Below, one piece after another: positions 1 to 9,058 of a stretch of 64,000 nucleotides of DNA. The notes below the pieces were generated by a model that was not told the origin of the DNA, made no database searches, and saw nothing but the letters and a program-made list of their open reading frames with translations. Both the position numbers and the translations under genes were made by a program. Source of the DNA: Tepidamorphaceae bacterium (GTDB taxonomy: Bacteria; Pseudomonadota; Alphaproteobacteria; Rhizobiales; JAKSCL01); NCBI GenBank assembly GCA_028289445.1, contig JANQPO010000019.1, positions 1-64,000 of the forward strand. The letters run 5' to 3'. Position 1 is the stretch's first letter, and every line of letters starts with the position of its first letter.

Positions 1-1
1 G

Positions 2-253
2 ATAGCCGAGATCGCACAGCGCCACCTTGCGGATGGGCCATTGAACACGCGGGAGATTGCAGAGCGCGTCATGGTGGAGAAGGGACTAGACCCGTCAGAC
101 ACCAACCTGCGCAACTCAGTCGTCTACAAGGTCGTGCAATCCCTCAGGCACGCTAAACGGCGTGGCACTGTTGAGATGATCGAGAAGCGTAAAGGAGTAT
201 GCGTTTGGGCTGCTACGCCGCCCGCTGCCAATACCCGGCCCAATTCCGACTAA
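2..253 (+). CDS. C-terminal part of an uncharacterised helix-turn-helix-like protein (5' end outside window)
   Basis: The frame is open from the first bases of the window, so this is the tail of a longer gene. The internal TTG at 41 need not be the start. Visible residues read like a winged-helix module: a stretch about tissue of 'REIAERVM', then 'GLDPSD', then a basic recognition-like helix ending 'RHAKRRGTV'. I know this pattern from short alphaproteobacterial proteins with a coiled coil followed by a HTH-like tail, but function is unknown. The last roughly 15 residues (from about 210) are antisense to the end of a transposase pseudogene, so the native C-terminus was probably replaced when the element landed here. 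Confidence 0.5.
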   Translation: MAEIAQRHLADGPLNTREIAERVMVEKGLDPSDTNLRNSVVYKVVQSLRHAKRRGTVEMIEKRKGVCVWAATPPAANTRPNSD

Positions 254-653
254 CCGGTGAATGCATCGCATTATGAATGACGGCGTGAGCATTCGTGCCA
301 TTTGACCGCCGGCGGTGATCTTCCAGCCATGCGGCATTGTTCGCCTACTGGTACAGGTAGCGCGGTGACACCCGGTGGTGTTGACCGGTGACCATCCGGC
401 GAAGCCGCGAGAAGTAGCTCTCAACTTGGTTCATGCAAACACTGTCGACGCTGTAGGCTTCGCTGTGGTTGATCCGCCCAACATGCCAGCCGTCGTGCAG
501 CGCGTCCCAATGGGTGGCCTCATCGGCCATCATGGTTGCTGAGCGGCTCACGAACCGCTTCGACGCTTGATCAGGCAAGATCCACGACCCAGGCAGCCGC
601 AGACGCAAACGATGTTCTGCGTGAGGAGCAAAGGCATGGCTGATCGGCAATGT
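213..653 (-). pseudogene. IS1595-family (ISXO2-like) transposase, degenerate
   Basis: On the minus strand the DDE-type core of an ISXO2-like transposase is readable: 'ADEATHWDALH', then 'RINHSEAYS', then 'YFSRLRRM' and 'HRVSPRYLYQ'. A TAG at 345-347 interrupts the frame. After it the same frame continues with the conserved tail 'WLEDHRRRSNGT' and 'SRNWAGYWQR' to a normal stop at 213-215. The TAG is where the family usually has Tyr, so a single TAC to TAG change explains it. The N-terminal half (zinc-ribbon and first catalytic Asp) is not recognisable upstream of about 650. The element is therefore truncated and dead. Terminal inverted repeats were not identified. Confidence 0.75.
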
Positions 654-815
654 CGGCTTTGCGGAACGAGCTTCATGGCGCCAGCCGCAAAGACCAAGGT
701 CGGCTATGGGTCGAAAACGACCGATCGGCTAAAGGCAGCTTTGCCGCCATGAGCGGCGATATTGTCAGCGGCAGCTCCAAGCCCTTTTGGGACATTGGAA
801 CGGGTGCGGTGAACA
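654..815. other. Gene-free remnant between the transposase pseudogene and the DMT transporter
   Basis: No reading frame here resembles a known protein. Short open frames exist on both strands but carry no family motif. It is probably decayed insertion-sequence DNA or the flank of the insertion. Confidence 0.4.
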
Positions 816-1700
816 TCAGTTCCGGCTTCTGAGACAAATCAGCATGGAGCCGAACACAATGATCGCGCAGATGATGGCCGTCCCGGTGATGTCTTCGCCG
901 AGGAAAAGTGCGGACCACCCGACAGCCGTCAATGGCAGAAGGAGATTGATCTGACCGATCCGCGCGATTCCACCCAACGCCATACCGCGATACCAAAGTA
1001 CCGACGCCAGAAACATGCTGACAATCCCAAGATAGGCAAGCGAAATCCAGCTTTCCGCCGCAACGGCGTTCACATTGATCTCGCCCGCCCTCAAAACCAG
1101 AGGAACAATGGCGACGGGCGCCAGAAGAAGCATCGCCCAGCTCAACGTCACGGAGCCGCCCAATACGCGCGACGCCCGCGCGCCCTCCACGTAAGCGATC
1201 CCAAGACTGAGCATGCCGGCAAACAGCCACCCGTCGGCAAGGCTCAGATGTCCGCCTCCGGCGTCGTAGGCGAAATAGAGCACGGCACAGAAGCCGACGA
1301 GGCAGGCAATCCAGAACGGTAGGGGTGGGCGTTCACCTGCTCGCACCACCGCGATCACCGCCGTTGCAGCAGGTGCCAGCCCGGTCACCACCGCGCCATG
1401 GACGGCAGGCACGGTTTCCAGTGCAAGAGCCAGAAAGAACGGATATCCGACCGCCAGCCCCAAGCCTGTGATCAGGATCGCCAGCACAAACCGGCGTGGT
1501 GGCGGCACCCATCGATCCGTTAACAGCAGGAACGCCGCCCCAAGCAATCCGGCCATGACGATCCGTGCGCACGTGATGTCGAGGGGGGTGAAATCAGCGA
1601 CCGCTATTCGCGTTGTCACCAGCGTCCCGCTGAAGCCGAGCATACCGAGAACACCCAATACAACCCCCGTCGACCGCTCTGGAACCGTCGAGATGCTCAT
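816..1700 (-). CDS. EamA/DMT-family transporter (second of a pair)
   Basis: A 294-residue membrane protein with about ten hydrophobic segments in the duplicated EamA (DUF6) arrangement, about 5 helices per half. It belongs to the drug/metabolite transporter superfamily, whose members usually export amino acids or metabolites across the inner membrane. The open frame continues upstream to 2189, but the real start is the ATG at 1698-1700. That start overlaps the stop of the upstream transporter by four bases (ATGA), implying translational coupling. The protein begins with a short cytoplasmic stretch (MSISTVPERS) before the first helix. Substrate cannot be read from the sequence. Confidence 0.85.
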   Translation of the reverse strand: MSISTVPERSTGVVLGVLGMLGFSGTLVTTRIAVADFTPLDITCARIVMAGLLGAAFLLLTDRWVPPPRRFVLAILITGLGLAVGYPFFLALALETVPAVHGAVVTGLAPAATAVIAVVRAGERPPLPFWIACLVGFCAVLYFAYDAGGGHLSLADGWLFAGMLSLGIAYVEGARASRVLGGSVTLSWAMLLLAPVAIVPLVLRAGEINVNAVAAESWISLAYLGIVSMFLASVLWYRGMALGGIARIGQINLLLPLTAVGWSALFLGEDITGTAIICAIIVFGSMLICLRSRN

Positions 1701-2632
1701 GCCTTTTCTTCGTCCGGTAGGATAATGGTCTGTTGCTGAGCCGCCGGAACCGGCGGCGGAGCGGGTCGGTGGACGGCGATCGCAATCATGACGAGAGCGA
1801 TGCCCATGAGGTCTTGCGCTGTCGGTATCTGCGCCAGGACTATAGCGGCAATGATTGTGGCGGTGGCGGGTAGAAGGGCCAGCAGCAGCGCAAACGATGC
1901 TCGAGGCAGCCGCGACATGGCGAGCTGGTCGCAGATATAGGGGATGACCGAGGAGCACACGCCCACTCCGATCCCTGCCAGCACCACCAGTGGCATCCCG
2001 AAAGCGGAAACGGCTTCGACGAAGCCAATCGGCATCAAGATGACAAAGGCAATCGCCATGGCTGCCCCAAGCCGCTCGACACCACCTCTCGCCCCGCCTT
2101 GCGCGGCTTTGTGACCGAGGACGATGTAACCAACGAAGAGGACGGCGTTCAGCATTGCCCAGAATAATCCAAGCGGGTCGGAGACCCATTTCACATCAAT
2201 CAGAACAAAGATCCCGATAACGGCGAGGACCAACGCTGCCCCGTTGCGCCTGGTGCGCAGTCCCCAAAGCGCCACGCCAATGGTCCCGACAAATTCCATC
2301 GCGGCGACAAGGCTCATCGGCAGCCTGTCCAATGCCAGGTAGAAGGACGTGTTCATGGCGGCGAGGCAGAGGCCAAGCCCGACCAGAAGCCAGCGGGTAC
2401 TCGCATCGGTCTGGAGGATGGTGCGCCAGGGTTTGGTGAACGGGACGAATACGAAGGCCGCAGTCGCAATCCGGAACCACGCCACCCCCAGGACGCCGAC
2501 GACTGGAAATAGCAAGACCGCGAACGACGGTCCGAGATAGTGGAAGACGGCGCTGACACCGAACCAAGCGTGTGGCGGTATGGATTCAGCAACACGGTTC
2601 AGGCCACCAGGAGCAATGGAATCGGATGTCAT
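1697..2632 (-). CDS. EamA/DMT-family exporter, RhtA-like
   Basis: A 311-residue protein with ten predicted membrane segments. Features such as 'LGPSFAVLLFPVVG' near residue 33 and 'FRIATAA' near residue 54 resemble the RhtA threonine/homoserine exporter group of the DMT superfamily. A Pro-rich cytoplasmic tail ends the protein. It is the first gene of a two-gene operon with the overlapping transporter downstream. It is transcribed divergently from an Lrp/AsnC-family regulator 107 bp away, the classical arrangement for a regulator-controlled amino-acid exporter. Amino-acid export is the most likely role; the exact substrate is inference. Confidence 0.85.
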   Translation of the reverse strand: MTSDSIAPGGLNRVAESIPPHAWFGVSAVFHYLGPSFAVLLFPVVGVLGVAWFRIATAAFVFVPFTKPWRTILQTDASTRWLLVGLGLCLAAMNTSFYLALDRLPMSLVAAMEFVGTIGVALWGLRTRRNGAALVLAVIGIFVLIDVKWVSDPLGLFWAMLNAVLFVGYIVLGHKAAQGGARGGVERLGAAMAIAFVILMPIGFVEAVSAFGMPLVVLAGIGVGVCSSVIPYICDQLAMSRLPRASFALLLALLPATATIIAAIVLAQIPTAQDLMGIALVMIAIAVHRPAPPPVPAAQQQTIILPDEEKA

Positions 2633-2739
2633 GGCACAAGCCCCTCTTGCGCTCCATTATGGGAGGCTCTCCAGCTTTTTGGTATGGATATTTGAAGGCG
2701 AACATGGCAAGATCGACTGCGAAGATAGGGTAATCAGCC

Positions 2740-3219
2740 GTGAAACGCCTTGGATATGAAAATGGTAGGCTGGACGAGATCGACGCGATCATTCTGACCA
2801 CGCTGATCGAGAACGGCCGTACGTCGACGGCCGAACTGGCTCGTAAAGTGAGACTGTCCTCGCCAAGCGTGGCAGAGCGGGTCAGGCGACTTGAAGAGGC
2901 GGGGATCATCACAGGCTACAGCGCGAACGTGTCGGCCGAGGCCATCGGTCTTCCTATCGCGGTCTGGTTCCGTGTCCGACCGGTTCCTGGCGAAATGCAG
3001 CGCGTGGCCAAGATCATCCAAGGCATACCGCAGATCACGCAATGCGACCGCGTGACCGGCGAAGACTGCTTTCTGGCCCGCGCGAACCTAGAATCCATCG
3101 CGGATATGGAACGTGTGATCGATCTGATCGTGCCCTATGCCATGACCAACACGTCGATCATCCAATCCTCCCCGGTCGAGCGGCGCCTGCCACCGTTGCC
3201 GATCGCCGAGCGGGATTGA
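2740..3219 (+). CDS. Lrp/AsnC-family transcriptional regulator
   Basis: A 159-residue protein with an N-terminal winged HTH (about residues 9-60; 'LDEIDAIILTTLIENGR', then 'SSPSVAERVRRLEEAGII') and a C-terminal RAM/AsnC effector-binding domain (about 75-150). These are the two domains of Lrp-type feast/famine regulators, which bind amino acids and act as octamers. The start is GTG at 2740; no in-frame ATG precedes the HTH. It is divergent from the DMT exporter pair, so it probably controls them and itself. The shared 107-bp intergenic region contains a short CTCC/GGAG inverted repeat near 2657, but no Lrp consensus could be assigned. Confidence 0.9.
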   Translation: MKRLGYENGRLDEIDAIILTTLIENGRTSTAELARKVRLSSPSVAERVRRLEEAGIITGYSANVSAEAIGLPIAVWFRVRPVPGEMQRVAKIIQGIPQITQCDRVTGEDCFLARANLESIADMERVIDLIVPYAMTNTSIIQSSPVERRLPPLPIAERD

Positions 3220-3531
3220 CGTCAGTTTGTTCCGCATTGGCAACATCTGTTTATGTCCGGATTGCGGCCACGAGTGGACATCCGGTCGCGGCAAAGAAAT
3301 CCAATCCTAAAAGAAAGCAATGCTCTGAGACAAAGCCGCAAACGCAGTCCTTTCCGATCCATCAATTGAAGTGCGACGACACACGGTCGACACCCAAAGA
3401 TGGCGTCAATTGGGTTGGTTGCGGGTGATTTGAACCAGCAAAGCTAAGTCATTGATTTTGCTGAAGCGCGATTTGGGCCGAAATTCGACCCTCAGTTAAA
3501 CCACTGATTGTAAGTCTTATTTTGAGAGAAC
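3220..3531. other. Intergenic stretch without recognisable gene
   Basis: Moderately AT-rich relative to the genes on either side. A 128-codon open frame runs through part of it in the +3 register, but it overlaps the regulator and has no family features. Nothing functional was identified. Confidence 0.4.
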
Positions 3532-3580
3532 TGATTGCAGGAGCAGGATTTGAACTTGCGACCTTCAGGTTATCAGCCCC
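3532..3580 (-). pseudogene. tRNA-Met-like 3' fragment (degenerate)
   Basis: On the minus strand, from an anticodon-arm-like segment to a 3' end, this stretch matches the 3' half of alphaproteobacterial elongator tRNA-Met, including a T-loop TTCAAAT and 'CCTGAAGG' after the anticodon. It is broken. The T-stem has an A-C mismatch, the 3' end reads ATCA instead of ACCA, the anticodon reads GAT, and no 5' acceptor strand (TGCAGGA) follows. It resembles the duplicated tRNA end left by integrative elements. Confidence 0.5.
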
Positions 3581-3708
3581 AAGGTCGATGGCTCAGTCCG
3601 ATGGATATTGTTGGCTCCGATTTTGCCAAAAGTGATTGCAATTTGATTGCTAGCCGAATGGGACTCGGGCAGCTTAGTCATTTAACCTATTGAATTCATT
3701 TGATATTT

Positions 3709-3785
3709 TGGCGCACCCGAGAGGATTCGAACCTCTGACCTCCGCCTTCGGAGGGCGGCGCTCTATCCAGCTGAGCTACGGGTGC
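3709..3785 (-). tRNA. tRNA-Arg (anticodon CCG)
   Basis: The minus strand folds as a complete tRNA. The acceptor pair is GCACCCG / CGGGTGC, and the D arm contains AGCTCAGCTGGATAGAGC. The anticodon stem CCGCC / GGCGG closes the loop CTCCGAA, so the anticodon is CCG and decodes CGG. The T arm is AGAGG-TTCGAAT-CCTCT, with discriminator G and an encoded CCA at 3709-3711. Confidence 0.95.
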
Positions 3786-3988
3786 CTGCTAAAGCGAGCG
3801 GACCATAACCGATCCACCTAAGCGCGGCAATTGCCAGAATGCTGCGGGACCGCCGCAGAAACGTAGATGCCGGCCACTTGAGACGCCCAATCCCGGCAGC
3901 GCGGCGTTAACGGGATTGGCATGGCGCTTGCGATATGCCTACCGAGAGTCCGAATCACCAGGCCGCGCGTACCAAAAAGGAACAGACC

Positions 3989-5029
3989 ATGCCGCAAGCC
4001 GGAACCGCTGGCCGCGTCGATTGGGTCGATGTCGGGAAGGGCCTGTGCATCATTTTCGTGGTGATGATGCACGCCACGCTCGGTGTCGAAGCGGCGATGG
4101 GTGCCGAGGGCTGGATGCACGCCCTGGTCGCCTTTGCCGCGCCATTCCGCATGCCCGATTTCTTCCTGATCGCCGGCCTGTTCCTAGCCGCGCGCATTGA
4201 CCGCCCTTGGCGTGAATATCTCGACGTGAAAGTGCTGCACTTCGCCTATTTCTACGCGATTTGGGTGACAATCCAGTTTGCGTTCAAACTTCCAGGCTTC
4301 GTTCAGGACTACGGTGCGCTCGGTGCGGCCAAGCTTTACGTGCTGTCCTATGTCCAACCGTTCGGCACCCTTTGGTTCATCTATATTCTGCCGATCTTCT
4401 TTGTCGTCTCGAAGCTCCTGCGTCCGATCCATTGGTCGGTCGTTCTGGCCGCTGGCGCGGTGTTGGAGATGGCACCGATCCATACTGGCTGGCTGCTGAT
4501 CGACGAGTTTGCGGCACGTTTCGTCTATTTCTACGCCGGCTATGCGCTTGCCCCGCATATCTTCAGGTTGGCGGCGCTCGCACCGCGCAATCCGGCGGCA
4601 GCCGGCGCGCTGTTCGGCTTGTGGGCGCTGGTCAACGGTATCCTCGTCCACCAGGGCGTCGCGACCCTGCCGGTCGTCAGCCTCCTGCTAGGCTTTGCCG
4701 GCGCCGGTGCGATCGTCGTCGCCTCCGTCTTCCTGGCAATGATCCCGGTTCGGGAGGTGTTTCGATATCTGGGCGAGCACTCGATCGTGGTCTATCTGGC
4801 GTTCTTCCTGCCGATGGCCGTCATGCGCATCGCGCTGATAAAGCTCGGCTTCACCGACCCTGGATTGGTTGCTCTCATCGTAACCGTCGCGGGTGTGACC
4901 GGACCAGTCGTGTTCTACGAGATCATCAAGCGGTTCGGCATTCTCGGCTTCCTCTTCGAGCGTCCCGGTTGGGCCAAAGTGAAACGCCGTCCCAACACGC
5001 CGCGCCTGCGGATGGTGCCGGCCGAATAG
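3989..5029 (+). CDS. Acyltransferase 3 family membrane protein
   Basis: A 346-residue polytopic protein of the acyltransferase_3 family (fucose-4-O-acetylase-like). It has the characteristic opening 'VDWVDVGKGLCIIFVV', followed by 'MMHA' with the likely catalytic His in the first helix and a further 'RMPDFFLIAGLF' segment. About nine to ten membrane segments follow. Such enzymes transfer acyl groups from the cytoplasm to surface glycans or lipids. I chose the ATG at 3989 because AAAAGG lies eight bases upstream; the frame is open from 3935 but that start lacks a ribosome site. It is convergent with the GNAT gene, six bases apart. The acceptor substrate is unknown. Confidence 0.8.
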   Translation: MPQAGTAGRVDWVDVGKGLCIIFVVMMHATLGVEAAMGAEGWMHALVAFAAPFRMPDFFLIAGLFLAARIDRPWREYLDVKVLHFAYFYAIWVTIQFAFKLPGFVQDYGALGAAKLYVLSYVQPFGTLWFIYILPIFFVVSKLLRPIHWSVVLAAGAVLEMAPIHTGWLLIDEFAARFVYFYAGYALAPHIFRLAALAPRNPAAAGALFGLWALVNGILVHQGVATLPVVSLLLGFAGAGAIVVASVFLAMIPVREVFRYLGEHSIVVYLAFFLPMAVMRIALIKLGFTDPGLVALIVTVAGVTGPVVFYEIIKRFGILGFLFERPGWAKVKRRPNTPRLRMVPAE

Positions 5030-5034
5030 GATCG

Positions 5035-5583
5035 TCAGCGCTTGAGGATTATCGTTGGTTCGCCGCGATATGTCGTGTGCGCCCATTCTCTGAATCCGAA
5101 CTTCGCGACGATTGCCAGTGACGCGGCGTTCTCCGGGGCAACGAGGCACACCGTTTCCCGGTCCGCGAACTGTCCATCGAACCAATCATAGGCGGCCGTG
5201 ACGGCTTCCGTTGCCAGGCCGCGACCCCATGACGATGGCGCTAGCACCCATCCGGCCTCAGGTCGGCCAGCGAGCGGCGGATCGATCTCGCGGCCGAAGT
5301 CCGCAAAGCCCACTTCGCCGAGGAACCGACCGGTCTCGCGGTCGGTGACAGCCCAATAACCGTAGCCCAGAAGCGGCCAAAGACCGCCATAGCGCAGGAG
5401 CCGCATCCGGCTCTCATTGGCGGTCGACGGCGTGCCACCGATATGCCGGACGACATCCGGATCGGCCCAAAGCGCAGCACTTGCCTCGAAATCGTCGATC
5501 GTATGGGCACGCAGGATGAGACGGTCGGTCTCTAGCAGAGGCGCCGCGCGATGGGTTTCCCGGCTCAGTGCGCTTCGTCCCAA
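5035..5583 (-). CDS. GNAT-family N-acetyltransferase (RimJ/RimL type)
   Basis: A 182-residue acetyltransferase. The N-terminal 'LLETDRLILRAHTIDDF' is typical of the RimJ/RimL/acetyltransf_3 group. The acetyl-CoA pyrophosphate loop appears as 'SSWGRGLATEA' near residue 119. The C-terminus 'NAASLAIVAKFGF' is the standard last strand-helix of the fold. The frame opens with TTG at 5583, inside the last codons of polA (overlap 19 bp), so it is probably translated from the polA message. Overlap with polA does not by itself imply a DNA-related role. Substrate unknown. Confidence 0.85.
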   Translation of the reverse strand: MGRSALSRETHRAAPLLETDRLILRAHTIDDFEASAALWADPDVVRHIGGTPSTANESRMRLLRYGGLWPLLGYGYWAVTDRETGRFLGEVGFADFGREIDPPLAGRPEAGWVLAPSSWGRGLATEAVTAAYDWFDGQFADRETVCLVAPENAASLAIVAKFGFREWAHTTYRGEPTIILKR

Positions 5584-8477
5584 TTGGCGGCAGCGCGGGC
5601 ATCGACGACGAGCGGCACAGCCAAATCAACGACTGGGAGGGCGGCGCTCTCCATCACCCGCTTGGCGACATCGATCGTCGCATCCACCTCGGCTTCGTCG
5701 GCCTCGAACACCAATTCGTCGTGCACCTGCAGCAACATGCGGGCGCCTAATCCGGCCTCCTCAAGGGCCGCCGGCATGCGGATCATGGCGCGGCGGATGA
5801 TGTCGGCGGCCGAACCCTGAATGGGCGCGTTGATCGCGGCGCGCTCATAGAAGGCGCGATGGTTGGGATTGCCCGTGTTGATCTCCGGATAGTGGCACTT
5901 GCGCCCGAAAATGGTCTCGACATAGCCCAGTGCGTGGCAGGTCTTCTTGGTCTCATCCATATAGGCGCGGATGCCCGGGAACCGCTCGAAATAGCGCTTG
6001 ATGTAGTCGCTGGCCTCGGAGCGCTCGATGCCGAGCTGATTGGCGAGGCCGAAGGCGGATATCCCGTAGATGATGCCGAAATTGATGGCCTTGGCGCGTC
6101 GGCGCACCATCGGATCCATATCTTCAATCGGAACGGAGAACATTTCCGACGCCGTCATCGCATGGATATCGAGACCGTCGGCAAAGGCCTGCTGCAACTG
6201 CTGGATATCGGCGATGTGTGCCAGCACTCTGAGTTCGATCTGCGAATAGTCGGCGGAAATCAGCTTCTTGCCGTCCGCCGCGATGAAGGCGGTGCGGATC
6301 TTGCGGCCTTCCTCGGTACGGATCGGGATGTTCTGGATGTTGGGATCGGACGACGAAAGCCGGCCTGTCGTGGTCGCGGCCAACGCGAACGACGTGTGGA
6401 CCCGGCCGGTGTCGGGATTGATATATCCCGGCAAAGCATCGGTGTAGGTGGATTTCAGCTTGGAGAGCTGACGCCAGTCCAGCAGCCTTTGCGGCAGGTC
6501 GTGCCCTTGCGCGGCCAGATCTTCCAAAACGCCGGCACCCGTCGACCAGGCCCCGGTCTTGGTCTTCTTACCGCCTTCCAAACCCATCTTGTCGAACAGA
6601 ATGTCACCGACCTGTTTCGGGGAGCCGAGATTGAAGGTTTCACCGGCCAGCTCATGGATTTTAGCCTCAAGTGCTGCCATGCCTTGCGCGAAGTCGCCCG
6701 AGAGTCGCGACAGGATTTGCCGGTCGACGGTGATCCCCGCCTCTTCCATGCGCGCGAGAACAGGCACCAGCGGCCGTTCCAGACGCTCATAGACCGTGGC
6801 CATGCGCTCCGCGACCAAGCGCGGTTTCAGCGCCAGCCAAAGCCTGAGTGTCACATCGGCGTCCTCGGCCGCATAGGCGGTCGCCTTGTCGAGCGGCACC
6901 TGGTCGAATGTCACCATCGCCTTGCCGGTGCCGGCCACCTCCTTGAAGGAGATGCAGGTGTGGTCTAGGTGGCGCGCAGCCAGCGCGTCCATCCCGTGAC
7001 CACCCTTGCCGGCATCGACCGCGTAGGAGATCAACATGGTGTCATCGAGCGGCGCCAGATCGATGCCATAGCGACGCAGAACCAGGAGATCGTATTTCAG
7101 GTTCTGGCCGATCTTGAGCACGCCCGGCGCTTCGAGCAGCGGCTTGAGCCGGGTGATTGCGTCGTTCAGCGGGATTTGCGTCAGGTCGCCACCATCGCCG
7201 AAATCGAGCCCATCGCCGGCGCGGTGGCCCACCGGCACATAGCAGGCCTTGCCTGGCGCCGTCGCCAGCGAGAAGCCGGCAAGGTCAGCCTGCATGGCGT
7301 CGAGCGATGTGGTCTCCGTGTCGAAGGCGACATAGCCGATCTCATGCGCCTCAGCAATCCAGCGGTCGAGCGTCTCGACATCGGTGACACAGTCATAGGC
7401 AGTCGTATCGATCGGCAGGGCGCGAGCATCGTTCGCAGCCCTTTCCGCGACATCCTGCGGTGCCCAGCCGCCAGCGGCGGGCTTCCCGGTATCGAGATCG
7501 GGTCCATGGGCCGCCTTGCCATCGCCCCAGCCCTCGACTTCGACCGTTGCCGGTTCGACCGCGTCGACTTCCGTCTCCGTCGCCTCGCCGACGCGACGGG
7601 TCAAGGAGTTGAACTCCATCGCCTTCAAGAAGGAGATCAGTTTCGAGCCATCCGGGTTCTGCACGGCGAGGCCAGAGAGCGGCAACTCGACCGGAACATC
7701 GGTCTTCAGTGTTACAAGGTCGCGGGAAATACGAGCCTGGTCAGCGAACTCGATCAGGTTCTCGCGCCGCTTGTTCTGTTTGATCTCCTCGGCACGTGCC
7801 AAAAGCGTGTCGACGTCGCCGTACTCGGTGATGAGTTGCGCCGCCGTCTTCACCCCGATCCCCGGCACGCCCGGTACGTTGTCGGTTGAATCGCCTGCCA
7901 GCGCTTGAACATCGATCACCTTGTCGGGCGCTACACCGAATTTCTCCGCCACTTCGGGAACATCGATCACCTTGTTCTTCATCGTGTCGAGCATGGTGAT
8001 GCCCGGCCGGATGAGCTGCATTAGGTCTTTATCGGATGAGACGATGGTGACCGTCGCGCCGCCCTTCGCCGCCTCGACGGCATAGGTCGCGATGATGTCG
8101 TCGGCCTCGAATCCTTCCTGCTCGATGCAGGCAATCGAAAACGCTCGCACGGCTTCGCGGATCAGTCCGAATTGCGGAACAAGGTCCTCGGGCGGCGGCG
8201 GTCGGTGGGCCTTGTACTCGGGATAAATCTCGTTGCGGAACGATTTGCCGGAATAGTCGAAGATCACGGCGAAGTGGGTCGGCGGATCGTCGGCGATGCC
8301 GTCGGCATTGGAGTCCTGCAACAGCTTCCACAGCATATTGCAGAACCCGGAGACCGCGCCGACTGGAAGATTGTCGGATTTGCGGGTCAGCGGCGGAAGG
8401 GCGTGATAGGCGCGAAAGATATAGGTCGAGCCGTCGACCAGAATCAGATGGTGGTCTTTAGAGAGCGCTTCGGTCAT
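5565..8477 (-). CDS. polA: DNA polymerase I
   Basis: A 970-residue PolA. The N-terminal 5' nuclease domain (about 1-300) contains 'LILVDGSTYIFRAYHALP', 'FEADDIIATYA' and 'SSDKDLMQL'. The 3'-5' exonuclease domain (about 365-560) keeps 'AFDTETTSLD', so proofreading residues are present. The polymerase domain shows motif A 'SADYSQIELR', the O-helix 'RRRAKAINFGIIYG' and motif C 'LLQVHDELVF'. It fills repair gaps and replaces RNA primers. The open frame extends to 8669, but the ATG at 8475-8477 gives the expected N-terminus. It is transcribed away from ureE, and the GNAT gene overlaps its 3' end. Confidence 0.97.
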   Translation of the reverse strand: MTEALSKDHHLILVDGSTYIFRAYHALPPLTRKSDNLPVGAVSGFCNMLWKLLQDSNADGIADDPPTHFAVIFDYSGKSFRNEIYPEYKAHRPPPPEDLVPQFGLIREAVRAFSIACIEQEGFEADDIIATYAVEAAKGGATVTIVSSDKDLMQLIRPGITMLDTMKNKVIDVPEVAEKFGVAPDKVIDVQALAGDSTDNVPGVPGIGVKTAAQLITEYGDVDTLLARAEEIKQNKRRENLIEFADQARISRDLVTLKTDVPVELPLSGLAVQNPDGSKLISFLKAMEFNSLTRRVGEATETEVDAVEPATVEVEGWGDGKAAHGPDLDTGKPAAGGWAPQDVAERAANDARALPIDTTAYDCVTDVETLDRWIAEAHEIGYVAFDTETTSLDAMQADLAGFSLATAPGKACYVPVGHRAGDGLDFGDGGDLTQIPLNDAITRLKPLLEAPGVLKIGQNLKYDLLVLRRYGIDLAPLDDTMLISYAVDAGKGGHGMDALAARHLDHTCISFKEVAGTGKAMVTFDQVPLDKATAYAAEDADVTLRLWLALKPRLVAERMATVYERLERPLVPVLARMEEAGITVDRQILSRLSGDFAQGMAALEAKIHELAGETFNLGSPKQVGDILFDKMGLEGGKKTKTGAWSTGAGVLEDLAAQGHDLPQRLLDWRQLSKLKSTYTDALPGYINPDTGRVHTSFALAATTTGRLSSSDPNIQNIPIRTEEGRKIRTAFIAADGKKLISADYSQIELRVLAHIADIQQLQQAFADGLDIHAMTASEMFSVPIEDMDPMVRRRAKAINFGIIYGISAFGLANQLGIERSEASDYIKRYFERFPGIRAYMDETKKTCHALGYVETIFGRKCHYPEINTGNPNHRAFYERAAINAPIQGSAADIIRRAMIRMPAALEEAGLGARMLLQVHDELVFEADEAEVDATIDVAKRVMESAALPVVDLAVPLVVDARAAANWDEAH

Positions 8478-8626
8478 GGGCCGGACTATGCCGAAGCCGG
8501 CACGACAAGGCCAGCCGGATTTCCGATCCTCCTGACGGTCGTTTTCCGCGATCAGGTGAATGCCAATTGGTCGCAGGTGGGTGCGCGACCCTGGAACTGT
8601 CCGGCACGACCCAATAGACTTCGCGC

Positions 8627-9058
8627 ATGGTGCGCGCGTCCTCCGTTCTCCCCAACTTCGATGGAACACCCGCCGACACGGTGGTTCTTGCCTATGACGA
8701 CCGGCATCGACGGCGCGTCACGATGAAGGGGATCGGCGGCTTGGAATTTCTTCTGGATTTGCCGCGCGCCATTGCCCTGGACGATGGCGATGGACTGGCG
8801 CTTGACGATGGCCGGACGGTCCTGGTTCAGGCGGCTGCGGAGCCGCTTCTTGAAATCACCTGTAGCGACCGGTCGCAACTGGTTCGGGTTGCCTGGCATC
8901 TTGGTAATCGTCACTTACCGACTGAGCTGGCAGGGGACCGTCTTCGCATCCGGAACGACCCGGTGATCGCCGACATGGTGCGCGGTCTCGGCGGCGCCGT
9001 GACCGAGATTGAGGCGCCCTTTCGACCAGAAGGCGGCGCCTATCATCACCATGACTGA
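8627..9058 (+). CDS. ureE: Urease accessory protein UreE
   Basis: A 143-residue nickel metallochaperone. The N-terminal peptide-binding domain (about 1-75) is followed by the ferredoxin-like metal-binding domain with the signature '[12 protein letters not shown]' near residue 90. The C-terminus ends in a short His-rich tail (YHHHD), the usual nickel-binding extension though brief. UreE delivers Ni to the UreG-containing complex for urease maturation. It is the first gene of ureE-F-G, overlaps ureF by 8 bp and is divergent from polA. No ureA, ureB, ureC or ureD occurs in the window. Confidence 0.95.
   Translation: MVRASSVLPNFDGTPADTVVLAYDDRHRRRVTMKGIGGLEFLLDLPRAIALDDGDGLALDDGRTVLVQAAAEPLLEITCSDRSQLVRVAWHLGNRHLPTELAGDRLRIRNDPVIADMVRGLGGAVTEIEAPFRPEGGAYHHHD

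Noticed and set aside
650..832. 60-codon plus-strand open frame beside the IS remnant
   Set aside because: No ribosome site or family resemblance; it lies in decayed DNA.
816..2189. Single 457-residue protein on the minus strand
   Set aside because: Upstream 163 residues are the out-of-frame shadow of the first transporter; the ATGA overlap at 1697-1700 marks the real start.
3532..3612. Functional tRNA-Ile (anticodon GAT)
   Set aside because: No 5' acceptor strand, mismatched T and anticodon stems, and no CCA, so only a fragment is supported.
5859..6968. 369-codon plus-strand open frame opposite polA
   Set aside because: Shadow of polA; the minus strand encodes conserved polymerase motifs.
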